From an uncultured beta proteobacterium (GTDB lineage: Bacteria > Pseudomonadota > Gammaproteobacteria > Burkholderiales > Burkholderiaceae_C): a stretch of DNA of 58,361 bases. A program made the translations under genes and the position numbers. The notes under the pieces were generated by a model. That model was not told the DNA's origin, ran no database searches, and worked only from the letters and a program-made list of their open reading frames with translations. The stretch covers positions 1 through 58,361 of the forward strand of contig CAIPZV010000039.1 in the NCBI GenBank assembly GCA_903869595.1, in the 5' to 3' direction. Below are positions 1 to 8,473 of this stretch, piece by piece; position 1 is the stretch's first letter; every line of letters starts with the position of its first letter.

Positions 1-140
1 ACTCAGGAATATCAGCCAGAAATGGAATATGCCGATTCGAGACTGGAAGGCTGCGCTGAATCGGTTTAGTATTGAGTTTGAGGACCGGGTCCCTCAGCAA
101 TGACCCTTAACTCCGTTTACACAAAAATTCGGACACCCTC
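1..140 (+). mobile_element. 3' end of an IS256-family insertion sequence (partial)
   Basis: The window opens inside the 3' end of an insertion sequence. Frame 2 encodes the tail of an IS256-type transposase, ending at 103. It is followed at about 115-140 by an A/T-rich stretch (GTTTACACAAAAATTCGGAC and then ACCCTC) that looks like the right terminal inverted repeat of the family. The left end and the target duplication lie outside the window, so the outer boundary at about 140 is an estimate. Family assignment rests on the transposase tail and on the style of the terminal repeat. Confidence 0.75.
2..103 (+). CDS. IS256-family transposase, C-terminal fragment cut by the window edge
   Basis: Thirty-three codons remain before the stop at 101-103. 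The tail contains WNMPIRDWKAALNRF and ends EFEDRVPQQ. The W-x-MPIR-x-WK-x-ALN-x-F pattern is typical of the C-terminus of IS256/mutator transposases, which move DNA with a DDE active site. The catalytic part lies upstream of the window, so whether the full gene is intact cannot be judged. Confidence 0.75.
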   Translation, partial: LRNISQKWNMPIRDWKAALNRFSIEFEDRVPQQ

Positions 141-142
141 CC

Positions 143-271
143 GTGGAGGCAGCAGAAATCAACCTCGAAGACACGCACGCTACTGTGATCGAAATAGAAC
201 AAGCCATCCAGACCGCCAAGCGCAAGCACAATCTCTTTTTGCAAGAGCTTGGCTTGCACCCGCTGCCCTAA
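143..271 (+). pseudogene. orphan C-terminal gene fragment next to the IS end
   Basis: An open frame runs directly out of the IS end and stops at 269-271, giving about 42 residues that end KRKHNLFLQELGLHPLP. It has no ribosome binding site of its own. The frame is probably the remaining 3' end of a gene cut by the insertion sequence. The ending (charged helix, then KHN-x-FL-x-ELGL-x-PLP) reminds me of the C-terminus of some type I restriction-modification M subunits, but that is a weak guess from memory. It converges on the DctM gene, with only one base between the two stop codons. Confidence 0.4.
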
Positions 272-272
272 A

Positions 273-2009
273 TTAGGGCTTCTTGCTTTGCTCTTCCTTC
301 ATCGACTCCAGCATCCGCGCCATGGGGTCTTCTTTTTCATCAGCAGTACCCGCATTGGCCTTTTCGGTGGCCGCTTTGTCGTCCGTGCGTTGCTGTGAAT
401 CGGTTTGCAGTTGCTGCATCACCGTATCTGCATCTACCGTCGGGTCTTTGGTCAGGCCGCTGGAGACCAAGGTGGGGAAGGCGATGATGAGGCCCACCAT
501 CACAATCTGGATGATCACAAAGGGCACGGCGCCCCAGTAAATTTGCTCGATGGTGACGCGCTTGGTCGGCTTTTTGGTTACTTTGTCCACATAGTCTTCG
601 TTGGGCGCCACGCTGCGCAGGTAGAACAGCGCAAAGCCAAAGGGCGGGTGCATGAACGAAGTCTGCATATTCACCGCCAGCAGCACGCCAAACCACACCA
701 AATCAATGCCTAGCTTTTCGGCTACCGGCGCGATCAGCGGCACGATGATGAAGGCCAGCTCAAAGAAGTCCAGGAAGAAGGCCAGCACGAACACCAAAAT
801 GTTCACCACAATCAAGAAGCCCAGTTGTCCACCCGGCAGGCCTGAGAGCAGGTGCTCCACCCACTTGGGTCCATCCACGCCTTGAAAGGCCAGGCTGAAC
901 ACGGTAGCGCCGATCAGGATAAACAGCACAAAGCAGGACAGCTTCATGGTCGAGTCCATGGCCTGGCGCATCAATTTGAGGTCGATACGACCGCGCGCAA
1001 TCGCCATGACCAGTGCACCGACCGCGCCCATGGCGCCGCCTTCGGTGGGCGTTGCAACACCCAGAAAAATCGTACCCAGCACCAGAAAAATCAGGGCCAG
1101 GGGCGGAATCATCACAAAGGTGACGCGCTCGGCCATATTGGAGAGCAGACCCATCTTGGTCACCCGGTTGATCACGGCGGCAAAAAAGGCCAGGCCCACG
1201 CCCACGCACATGGAGGTGACGATCAGCTCGTCCAGCGCCACGGTGGCCGGGCGCCATTTGGCAAAGCTGATGGCTGCGGCCGTGCAAAGAATCACCAAAA
1301 TTAGTAAGGAGCGCAGGCCGGAGGTACCGTCTTTTTCGCGGATGGTGCGTGCCTCGGGTGGAAGGGCCGGTACCGACTGCGGGTAAAAAATACTGAGTAC
1401 CAGGATGTACATGAGGTACAAGCCGGTCAGCACAAAGCCGGGAATGAAAGCGCCTTTGTAGAGCTCGCCCACGCTTTTGCCCAATTGGTCCGCCAGCACA
1501 ATCAGCACCAAGGAAGGCGGAATGATTTGCGCCAGCGTGCCCGAGGCGGCAATCACGCCGCTGGCCACGCGCCGGTCATAACCGTAGCGCAGCATGATGG
1601 GCAGGGAAATCAGACCCATCGAAATTACCGATGCCGCCACTACTCCGGTGGTGGCGGCCAGCATGGCGCCCACCAAAATCACCGCATAGGCCAGGCCACC
1701 GCGTATGGGCCCGAACAACTGGCCGATGGTGTCGAGCAAGTCTTCGGCCATGCCCGAGCGTTCCAAAATCAGGCCCATAAAGGTGAAGAAGGGAATGGCT
1801 AGCAAAGTGTCGTTTTGCATGATGCCGAATATGCGCAGCGGCAGGCTTTGCAAAAAGGCGGGCTGGATGACGCCCAACTCCACGGCGACAAAGCCGAAAA
1901 ACAGCCCGCAGGCGGCCAGCGAGAAGGTCACTGCGTAGCCGAACATCAAAAAGACGATCAACGAGGCAAACATGATGGGCGCCATATTGGCGATCAGAAA
2001 CTCGTTCAT
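273..2009 (-). CDS. TRAP transporter large permease (DctM type, long form)
   Basis: This is the large membrane subunit of a tripartite ATP-independent periplasmic transporter, which imports organic acids using an ion gradient. At 578 residues it is about 150 longer than the common 430-residue DctM. The extra length is a cytoplasm-like linker plus two membrane segments after about residue 215, and a polar tail from about 520 rich in Asp, Glu, Lys and Gln. The family motif PTEGGAMGAVGALV is present. The gene overlaps the upstream small subunit by four bases (ATGA), so the pair is translationally coupled. No binding protein lies next to the pair, so the substrate is unknown. Confidence 0.88.
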   Translation of the reverse strand: MNEFLIANMAPIMFASLIVFLMFGYAVTFSLAACGLFFGFVAVELGVIQPAFLQSLPLRIFGIMQNDTLLAIPFFTFMGLILERSGMAEDLLDTIGQLFGPIRGGLAYAVILVGAMLAATTGVVAASVISMGLISLPIMLRYGYDRRVASGVIAASGTLAQIIPPSLVLIVLADQLGKSVGELYKGAFIPGFVLTGLYLMYILVLSIFYPQSVPALPPEARTIREKDGTSGLRSLLILVILCTAAAISFAKWRPATVALDELIVTSMCVGVGLAFFAAVINRVTKMGLLSNMAERVTFVMIPPLALIFLVLGTIFLGVATPTEGGAMGAVGALVMAIARGRIDLKLMRQAMDSTMKLSCFVLFILIGATVFSLAFQGVDGPKWVEHLLSGLPGGQLGFLIVVNILVFVLAFFLDFFELAFIIVPLIAPVAEKLGIDLVWFGVLLAVNMQTSFMHPPFGFALFYLRSVAPNEDYVDKVTKKPTKRVTIEQIYWGAVPFVIIQIVMVGLIIAFPTLVSSGLTKDPTVDADTVMQQLQTDSQQRTDDKAATEKANAGTADEKEDPMARMLESMKEEQSKKP

Positions 2010-2623
2010 TTGGCGGCTCCCATTTGGGCGGCATCACGGGCAGCCACTTCTTTTTGCAGAAGGAACTCGGCCAGTTCTTCCTCGGCGGTCTTGGTGCCCT
2101 GCTTTTTGGTGGGGTCGGGCACCAGGCCTTGAAGAAAGGCGATGCGCTTAATCAACTCGGAAAGCGCTTGAATCGCCAGCACCAGCATCCCAAGCGGCAG
2201 CAGTGCAAAGACCGGCCAGCGGATCAGGCCGCCGGCATTGGACGAGACCTCGCCGGTCACATAAGCATTGATGACCAGCGGCAAAGCCAGCTTGGTGATC
2301 ATGAAGGTGAAGGGGAGTAGGAAAACACAAATACCGATGATGTCAATCCAAATTTGCGTGCGCTTGGAAAAGCGCCCGGAAACCACGTCAATCTTCACAT
2401 GCTCCTGGCGCAGCAGCGTGTAGCCCGAGGCCAGTAAAAACACGGCGGCAAACAAATACCACTGAATCTCTAAGAAGCCGTTGGAACTCATGTTGAAGGC
2501 CTTGCGCATGGAAGCATTGGCCGCGCTGATCAACACCGCAAACAGCACCAGCCAGGCCACCCAGCGGCCCATCCATTCGCTAAACGCATCAATGCGTTTG
2601 GACAGGGATAAAAGAAAGTTCAT
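2006..2623 (-). CDS. TRAP transporter small permease (DctQ type)
   Basis: The 205-residue protein has four hydrophobic segments, as expected of the small TRAP subunit that pairs with DctM in the inner membrane. I chose the ATG at 2623 because GGAGA lies six bases upstream; an upstream TTG at 2638 in the same frame would place that Shine-Dalgarno inside the gene. The C-terminus is a charged, Ala/Glu-rich tail. Its stop overlaps the start of dctM. The nearest upstream gene, an NhaD-type antiporter on the same strand, is 137 bases away and may or may not be co-transcribed. Confidence 0.85.
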   Translation of the reverse strand: MNFLLSLSKRIDAFSEWMGRWVAWLVLFAVLISAANASMRKAFNMSSNGFLEIQWYLFAAVFLLASGYTLLRQEHVKIDVVSGRFSKRTQIWIDIIGICVFLLPFTFMITKLALPLVINAYVTGEVSSNAGGLIRWPVFALLPLGMLVLAIQALSELIKRIAFLQGLVPDPTKKQGTKTAEEELAEFLLQKEVAARDAAQMGAAK

Positions 2624-2760
2624 AAGTTCTCCAGTCAATCATCAAAGCAGTTGGTAGCGCAGGTGCTCTCAGCCATGCCAATCTGCCATTTTATTGGCGC
2701 ACGGTGTAAGAATCGATTCAGGTAGAAGGCATTGTGCTGGGGATTACCCTTGCTGCGGCC

Positions 2761-4095
2761 TTAGTGCATGCCATGAAATTGCAGCACATAGACCGCAGCG
2801 CCCGCCAGATAGCCGGCCAGGGCCAGGCCGCTGATCTTTCGCATGTACCAAAGAAAGTCGATGCGCTCCAGGCCCATGGCGGCCACGCCGGCCGCCGAGC
2901 CGATGATCAAAATCGAGCCGCCGGTGCCTGCGCAATAGGCCATAAACTCCCATAAAAAACTGTCTGGCGGGTACTGCGCCATGTCGTACATGCCCATGGA
3001 TGCGGCCACCAGAGGCACGTTGTCCACCACTGCGCTGACCAGGCCGATGATGAGCACGATCACATCCTGGCGGCCTACCGCATGGTCCAGCCACGTGGCC
3101 AGCGCCGGCAGGATATGGCTGTGCTCCAGCACCGCTACGGCCAACAAAATTCCGATGAAAAACACAATAGCCGACATATCAATACGTCCCAGCGCGCTGA
3201 CCAGCGTCAGGCCTTGTTTGTCATCCTCGTCCTTGTGCTTGTGCATCAAGTCGCCCACCAGCCAGAGCACGCCCAGGCCCAGTAGCACGCCCATGAAGGG
3301 CGGCAAATGCGTCACCGCTTTGAACACTGGCACCAGCACCAGCACACCCAGCCCGAGCAGCAACATCACGGTCTGCTCGAAAACCGTCGTGGTGGACTTG
3401 TCCGAGGCAGCTGCTTTGGGCGACTCGACCACGCGTCCGCTGGCCATCCAGGCCGCCGCCACCAAAGGCACCAGCAAATTGACGATTGAGGCCAGAAACA
3501 CGCCTTGCATCACGGCCAGTGTGGTGATCTGCCCACCAATCCAGAGCATGGTGGTGGTCACATCGCCGATCGGCGTCCAGGCGCCACCGGCATTGGCGGC
3601 GATCACGATGATGCCGGCAAAAAGCAGCCGGTCTTCGCGCTTGTCGAGCAGGCGCTTCATCAGCGACACCATCACGATGGTGGTGGTCAGGTTATCCAAA
3701 ATGGAGCTCAGGAAAAAGGTAGCCAGCCCGATCATCCACATCAGCACTGGCAGGCGGGTAGTGGAAATGCGCCGCGTCAGCACCTCAAAACCATTGTGCG
3801 CGTCTATCACTTCGACGATGGTCATCGCGCCGATCAGGAAAAACACAATTTGTGCCGTGCCGGTGAGCGATTCAGCCAGCTCGGCATTGACCGCGCCCGC
3901 CTCTGGCCCGGCCATGGCGTACACCACCCACAGCACACCGGCACCGAGCAGGGCGGCCGCCGATTTGTTGACGCCCAGCGGATGCTCAAAAGCAATGGCG
4001 GCGTAGGTCAGGACAAAAAGAAGGGAGAGGGCCAAAGTCATCCCCCGAAGATAACCCAGAGCAAGGGAGGCGGCTATCGGGGATTCCCCACCCAT
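2761..4095 (-). CDS. NhaD-type Na+/H+ antiporter
   Basis: A polytopic inner-membrane protein of 444 residues (426 if the second start is used) with about 12 hydrophobic segments. Features such as EHPLGVNKSAAALLGAG near the start, SSILDNLTTTIVMVSL, GGAWTPIGDVTTTMLW and DNVPLVAASMGMY match the ArsB/NhaD ion transporter superfamily, in particular NhaD sodium:proton antiporters. Two starts are possible: ATG at 4095 with GAAGG six bases upstream, or ATG at 4041, which begins directly at the first membrane helix but has only a G run touching the codon. Expected role: sodium and pH homeostasis. Confidence 0.85.
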   Translation of the reverse strand: MGGESPIAASLALGYLRGMTLALSLLFVLTYAAIAFEHPLGVNKSAAALLGAGVLWVVYAMAGPEAGAVNAELAESLTGTAQIVFFLIGAMTIVEVIDAHNGFEVLTRRISTTRLPVLMWMIGLATFFLSSILDNLTTTIVMVSLMKRLLDKREDRLLFAGIIVIAANAGGAWTPIGDVTTTMLWIGGQITTLAVMQGVFLASIVNLLVPLVAAAWMASGRVVESPKAAASDKSTTTVFEQTVMLLLGLGVLVLVPVFKAVTHLPPFMGVLLGLGVLWLVGDLMHKHKDEDDKQGLTLVSALGRIDMSAIVFFIGILLAVAVLEHSHILPALATWLDHAVGRQDVIVLIIGLVSAVVDNVPLVAASMGMYDMAQYPPDSFLWEFMAYCAGTGGSILIIGSAAGVAAMGLERIDFLWYMRKISGLALAGYLAGAAVYVLQFHGMH

Positions 4096-4139
4096 CCAAT
4101 GCCTTCAAATAAGATGCGTCAGCGTGGGGCCTGAAGTGG

Positions 4140-4748
4140 CTAAGCCTTGTCTTCCCGGTCCATGCTCCGGTCAATCGCGCGCAAGCGCGTCAGCGGGTCG
4201 CTTTCTTGCAGCAGCGCTTGTTTGTAGATCGTGGGTAGGGGCAGCAGTTCGGCCCAGCGGTTGGCCACCCAGCCGCATTCGTCCAGGCGAAAGGGCGCTA
4301 GCAGGGGAAGCTCGGGCAGGCGCCCGTCCGCTTGCGCTTGTGCGATGCCCCGGCCCAGTCGCTGCGCCAGGTATTCCAAGTCCGGCGGGATGTCCACCGC
4401 GGCATCGGGCGCCAAATATTCCACCTCGCCCTGCCACACGCCTAGCGGGCCGGCGTGGGTGCGGTGCAGGGCAAAGCGCTGGCCGCCGTGGCAGCGGATG
4501 CGCAGCAGCGCGGCCTGCACGGTTTCCAAGCTGTCGATATGGGCCACGGTGCCATAGCTGTGCAGCGTGGGTTGCTGGCCGGGTACGGTCACTTCCTGAC
4601 CTTGCTCTATCCAGGCCACGCCAAAGGGCGTTTGCTCGCGGTGGCAGCGGCGCACCAAGTCGAGGTAGCGCACTTCAAAAATTTGCAGATCCAGTCGGCC
4701 GTCTGGGAAGAGGCCGGCGGAGAGGGGGAACAGGGGGATGGTTTCCAT
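4140..4748 (-). CDS. Lon N-terminal (substrate-binding) domain protein
   Basis: The 202-residue soluble protein opens METIPLFPLSAGLFPDGRLD and continues LQIFEVRYLDLV, the hallmark of the LON substrate-binding (PUA-like) domain found at the N-terminus of Lon proteases. There is no AAA+ or protease domain, so it is a stand-alone LON-domain protein. Family members of this size are widespread in proteobacteria and their function is not settled; peptidase activity should not be assumed. It follows NhaD on the same strand with a 44-base gap between coding regions. Confidence 0.85.
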   Translation of the reverse strand: METIPLFPLSAGLFPDGRLDLQIFEVRYLDLVRRCHREQTPFGVAWIEQGQEVTVPGQQPTLHSYGTVAHIDSLETVQAALLRIRCHGGQRFALHRTHAGPLGVWQGEVEYLAPDAAVDIPPDLEYLAQRLGRGIAQAQADGRLPELPLLAPFRLDECGWVANRWAELLPLPTIYKQALLQESDPLTRLRAIDRSMDREDKA

Positions 4749-4868
4749 GACGTGGCGGGTGGCTGGCGGTGCGGCAGGATACTATCGCGCCCATAGCTGC
4801 TGGACGCCGCAATGGACCAAAGCCCTTGCCCGCCAGCGTCCAACGCCTGACATTTGGAAAGTAAGCCC

Positions 4869-5150
4869 ATGAAAGCCATTTGGAAAAACACCGTAATTGC
4901 CCAAAGCGACGACATCGTGATGGTCGAAGGCAACCACTATTTCCCCGCCAGCACGCTGAACCGCGACTTTGTGCAGTTCAGCAACCACCGCAGCAGCTGC
5001 GCCTGGAAAGGTCAAGCCCATTACTACTCACTTATGGTGGAGGGTGAACTCAATCCCGATTGCGTCTGGTACTACCCGGACCCCAAGCCTGAAGCCGCCT
5101 CCATCCGCGACCGGGTGGCCTTCTGGCGGGGCGTGCAGGTCAGCGCGTAA
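4869..5150 (+). CDS. DUF427 domain protein
   Basis: A 93-residue protein starting MKAIWKNTVIAQSDD with a GGAAAG ribosome site eight bases upstream of the ATG at 4869; a TTG at 4854 in the same frame is less likely. The pattern (VIAQSDD, VEGNHYFP, CAWKGQAHYYSL, WYYPDPKPEA, RVAFWRGV) matches the DUF427 family, a small beta-rich fold of unknown biochemical role. It stands divergent to the Lon-domain gene and just upstream of the FAH-family gene on the same strand. Confidence 0.88.
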   Translation: MKAIWKNTVIAQSDDIVMVEGNHYFPASTLNRDFVQFSNHRSSCAWKGQAHYYSLMVEGELNPDCVWYYPDPKPEAASIRDRVAFWRGVQVSA

Positions 5151-5191
5151 GCCGTTTCCATTTCTCATAAATCACATAAAGGAGATACGCT

Positions 5192-5986
5192 ATGTCCATG
5201 ATGTCTAAGAGGAATTTATTGCAAACCAGTGGCCTAATGGGCGCTGGCGCTTTGCTCGGCTGTGCCACGCCGGGCATGAGCCAGAGTGCGGTGAAGACGC
5301 CTTTCCCCGTGCCCGGCGTGTACATCCCTATCGTGGGCAGTGACGAAAAATTCCCGGTTCGGCGCATCTATTGCATAGGCCGTAACTACGCTGCCCATTC
5401 GCGCGAGATGGGTTCGGACCCGACGCGTGAGCCACCATTTTTCTTCCAAAAGCCCACCGATGCGATCCAAAACGTGCCCGTTGGCGTGGTCGCTGACCAT
5501 CCCTATCCCACGCTGACCAAAAATTACCACTACGAGGCCGAGCTGGTGGCGGCACTTGGCAAAGGCGGTCGCAATATCCCGGTGGATAAGGCGCTGGAGC
5601 TGGTTTATGGCTATAGCCTGGGGCTGGACATGACGCGGCGTGATTTGCAGCGCGCCCTGGGCGACGAGAAAAAGCCCTGGGAAATTGGCAAGAGTTTTGA
5701 CCATTCGGCGCCTATCGGCCCGATCCACAAGTTGGCCGCTACCGGCCACTTCACCCAGGGCAGTATTTGGCTTAAGGTCAATGGCCAAACCAAACAAAAC
5801 GCCAACCTGAACCAGATGATCTGGTCGGTGGCCGAGCAAATTTCCAAGCTGTCCGAGGCCTTCGAGCTATTCCCCGGCGACATTATTTATTCCGGCACGC
5901 CGGAAAACGTAGGCCCGGTGGTACGCGGTGACGTAATCGAAATGCACATCGATGGCCTGCCCAACCTGAGCGTGAAAATCGTTTAA
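5192..5986 (+). CDS. fumarylacetoacetate hydrolase family protein with an N-terminal export signal
   Basis: The 264-residue protein has a normal FAH fold: RRIYCIGRNYAAHSREMG at about 49-66, PFFFQKP, YHYEAELVAALGKGG with the metal-binding Glu residues, GYSLGLDMTRRDLQ, IGKSFDHSAPIGP and FPGDIIYSGTPENVGPV. It looks closest to fumarylpyruvate hydrolases, which split beta-diketo acids in gentisate-type ring breakdown. Unusually it carries about 30 extra N-terminal residues: SKRNLLQTSG, a hydrophobic stretch, then ALLGC with Cys24, resembling a Tat or lipoprotein signal. A good ribosome site (AAAGGAG, seven bases from ATG) supports this start. The enzyme may act in the periplasm or on a membrane; that is inference. 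Confidence 0.85.
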   Translation: MSMMSKRNLLQTSGLMGAGALLGCATPGMSQSAVKTPFPVPGVYIPIVGSDEKFPVRRIYCIGRNYAAHSREMGSDPTREPPFFFQKPTDAIQNVPVGVVADHPYPTLTKNYHYEAELVAALGKGGRNIPVDKALELVYGYSLGLDMTRRDLQRALGDEKKPWEIGKSFDHSAPIGPIHKLAATGHFTQGSIWLKVNGQTKQNANLNQMIWSVAEQISKLSEAFELFPGDIIYSGTPENVGPVVRGDVIEMHIDGLPNLSVKIV

Positions 5987-5991
5987 GCGCC

Positions 5992-6399
5992 TTAGGCGAT
6001 CAGGTCAAACAAGCGGCCGGTGAGGCCGTCGGTAAAGCTTCTGCCTTCCTGCGGCTGGGCCGTTACGGGCGGCGGATGGCTCAAGTGCTTGGGCGGCGCG
6101 ACAAAAGCCCAGGGGTAGGCATGTCGCAAATCTTGCGCACAACGCCAGGCGCCGGGCAGGTTGCTGCTTTGCAGGGCGGCGCCGATGTGCGTCATATGGC
6201 TGTTGTGTGCCATGTCATCGTCGTGGCTGACCACCGCGCTAAAGGCCAGTCGCGCAGCATCCAGCGAGCCCGATTGCAGGGCCGCGATCAACTGGCGCAG
6301 GCGCTGCTCCCGCTTTTTCTTGCGGTCGTCCGCGTTGCCTGCGTAAGGGCCTGAGCGGATTTCCCAGCCCATGCTTTGGATACCAATTCCTTGTGCCAT
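5992..6399 (-). CDS. hypothetical protein, 135 aa
   Basis: The ORF has a clear ribosome site (AGGAG, six bases upstream of ATG at 6399) and lies tail to tail with the FAH gene, five bases apart. The protein is soluble: a basic stretch DDRKKKREQRLRQLIAAL at about 24-41, an Ala-rich helix (SLDAARLAFSAVV), a second similar helical block and a proline-rich tail. The two helix blocks containing LQSG/LQSS (IAALQSGSLDAAR and GAALQSSNLPGAW) could be a weak internal repeat. I do not recognise the family. Confidence 0.65.
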   Translation of the reverse strand: MAQGIGIQSMGWEIRSGPYAGNADDRKKKREQRLRQLIAALQSGSLDAARLAFSAVVSHDDDMAHNSHMTHIGAALQSSNLPGAWRCAQDLRHAYPWAFVAPPKHLSHPPPVTAQPQEGRSFTDGLTGRLFDLIA

Positions 6400-6623
6400 G
6401 GCGCACTCCTGCGTTGGCTACAAGACGTTTGCACGCCTTACCTATCCGCTGGGCTTAGCCATTCTTGGCCCCTGCCACGGTGCGGATGCCTGCAAGCGGC
6501 GCCTCAAAGTTGCCGCTCGTGGTTTGGTTTAGCAATTTGCGGGCCATAAAGTCCCCCGCTGCGAGTCAGCACCGCCAAGGTTCTTTTTGAACGCGTATTT
6601 TTGCGCTCTGTTCCGGGCTCGCT

Positions 6624-7922
6624 CTAGTGCGCAGCGTAGCCCATGGTCTGCGGCAGCCAGAGCACGATTTGCGGGAATACCGTCATGGCAATCAGCAGCG
6701 CCAGCAGCATCAGCAAAAACGGCCAGCCTTCTTTCATCATCGCGCCAATCGGGATGCCGGTGAGCGCTTTGATGACAAACAACAGCATGCCAAAGGGCGG
6801 GTGAATCAGGCCGATCATCATATTGAGCACGACCAGCACGCCAAAGTGCACCAGGTCGATGCCCAGCAGCTTGACGGCAGGTAGCAGCATGGGCACAAAC
6901 ACCAGCAGCAGCACCGACACATCTAAAAAGCAGCCCAGCACCAAAAACAGCAGATTCACGAAGAGCAAAAATTGCAGGCGTGATAAGTGCATGCCTTCGA
7001 CCCACTGCGCCATAGCCTGGGGCACGCCTTCGGCGGTGAAAGCGTAGTTCAGGATAAAGGAGCCGGCCAGTATCAGCGTAATGACGGCGCTGCTGCGCGT
7101 GGACTCCAGCACCACGGCCCAAAAGCTTTGCCAGCTTAAGGCGCGAAACACCAGCGCCGCTAACACCAAGGCATGCAGCGCGGCCACCGCTGCCGCTTCC
7201 GTGGGCGTGAAAGCACCGCTGTAAATACCGCCCAGCAGCACCAGCGGCATGGACAAGGGCAGGGCGCCCCGGAAAAAAATCTGCGGCCACTCGCGCAAAG
7301 GCACCGGCGCTTCGCGCGGCATATTGCGCCGGGTGGCGATGATGTGGACCACCAGCATCATCAGCAAAGCCATGCAGACACCGGGCACCACGCCGCCCAA
7401 AAACAAAGCGCCCACCGAGGTGCCGGAGACCAGGGCGTAAATCACCATGGGGATGCTGGGCGGGATGATGGGGCCCAGGGTGGCGCTGGCCACCACGACC
7501 GCGCCAGCAAAGCCGGGTGTGTACTCGGGCTTTTTCAGCATTTCGCGGATGGTGACCAGGCCCGGCCCAGCGGCGTCGGCAATGGCGCTGCCGCTCATGC
7601 CAGAAAAAATCACGCTCACCACAATGTCCACCTGCGCTAGGCCGCCGCGCATGCGGCCCACCACAATGCGGCAAAAATCAAATAGGCGTTCGCTCACCGT
7701 GCCCGCGTTCATGATGTTGGCAGCAAACACAAACATGGGCACCGACAGCAGCACATAGTTGTTGTACAGGCCGTTGCACACTTGCTCAGCCACCAGCCCT
7801 AAGTCCTGGCCCTTGGCCAGCAGATAAGCAATGCCCCCGGCCAGCATGCCAAAGCCGATGGGCATACGCAGCAGCATGGTGATCACCATGACCGCCACCA
7901 AGAGGAGTAGGGGCTGGCTCAT
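6624..7922 (-). CDS. dctM: TRAP transporter large permease (DctM)
   Basis: From the ATG at 7922 (MSQPLLLLVAVMVITMLLR) the protein is 432 residues, the usual DctM size, with 11-12 membrane segments and the motifs GMSGSAIADAAGPG, PPSIPMVIYALVSGTS, FTPTEAAAVAALHALV and IHPPFGMLLFV. The open frame extends upstream through the dctQ region, but that part is antisense-style shadow. The start overlaps the dctQ stop by four bases (ATGA). It is the last gene of a dctP-dctQ-dctM operon and forms the transport channel. Confidence 0.93.
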   Translation of the reverse strand: MSQPLLLLVAVMVITMLLRMPIGFGMLAGGIAYLLAKGQDLGLVAEQVCNGLYNNYVLLSVPMFVFAANIMNAGTVSERLFDFCRIVVGRMRGGLAQVDIVVSVIFSGMSGSAIADAAGPGLVTIREMLKKPEYTPGFAGAVVVASATLGPIIPPSIPMVIYALVSGTSVGALFLGGVVPGVCMALLMMLVVHIIATRRNMPREAPVPLREWPQIFFRGALPLSMPLVLLGGIYSGAFTPTEAAAVAALHALVLAALVFRALSWQSFWAVVLESTRSSAVITLILAGSFILNYAFTAEGVPQAMAQWVEGMHLSRLQFLLFVNLLFLVLGCFLDVSVLLLVFVPMLLPAVKLLGIDLVHFGVLVVLNMMIGLIHPPFGMLLFVIKALTGIPIGAMMKEGWPFLLMLLALLIAMTVFPQIVLWLPQTMGYAAH

Positions 7923-8458
7923 AGTTTTGCCACCCCGCTCATGTCCTTGGTGCTTATTTCGCCTGCCAGTGAAGCGCTGGCCGGGATATCCATAGGACTG
8001 TCCATAGGGCCGCGCAATGCTTGCACGATCTGCCCCAGACTGCGCAGCACCATGGCCAGCAGCAAGACGATAAACGGGACATAGACCGCCATCAGCGGCA
8101 CGCCCAGCACAGGCGTACCCTCGCGCGCCATAAAGCGCACATAGTCCCAGCTGGCCGGTAGGGCGACCAATGCCAGGCCGCCGACCAGCGCATTGCCCAG
8201 GATTTGCATCACTCGGCGCCAGCGTGCATTGGCTAAATTCCACACCAGGTCAAAAGCCACATGCTCGCGCTGCGGCACCATGGTGGCTGCGGCCCACAAA
8301 ATAATCCAGACATACAAAATGACCGCAGCCTCGTCGCTCCAGGCCAGGGGTTTGTTAAAACCAAAACGCGCGGTGATTTGCACCACAAAAACCAAAAACA
8401 AAGTGATAAAGAGCAGGCCGCCCAGCGCCTGCGCGGCCTTGTGCAACCAGGTTTTCAT
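7919..8458 (-). CDS. dctQ: TRAP transporter small permease (DctQ)
   Basis: The 179-residue protein has four hydrophobic helices and the family features WSDEAAVILYVWIILWAAATM and REHVAFDL. It sits between the binding protein (15 bases upstream) and dctM (four-base overlap), so the three genes form one operon. The C-terminal 30 residues are polar and poorly conserved, as is usual for this subunit. Confidence 0.92.
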   Translation of the reverse strand: MKTWLHKAAQALGGLLFITLFLVFVVQITARFGFNKPLAWSDEAAVILYVWIILWAAATMVPQREHVAFDLVWNLANARWRRVMQILGNALVGGLALVALPASWDYVRFMAREGTPVLGVPLMAVYVPFIVLLLAMVLRSLGQIVQALRGPMDSPMDIPASASLAGEISTKDMSGVAKL

Positions 8459-8473
8459 CGTGGGGCTGGAGGC

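Noticed and set aside
6455..6547. A 30-residue ORF on minus (starting MARKLLNQTTSG) between dctM and the small unknown gene, with GGGGGA near its ATG.
   Set aside because: Too short to judge without a homologue; the G run is not a convincing ribosome site.
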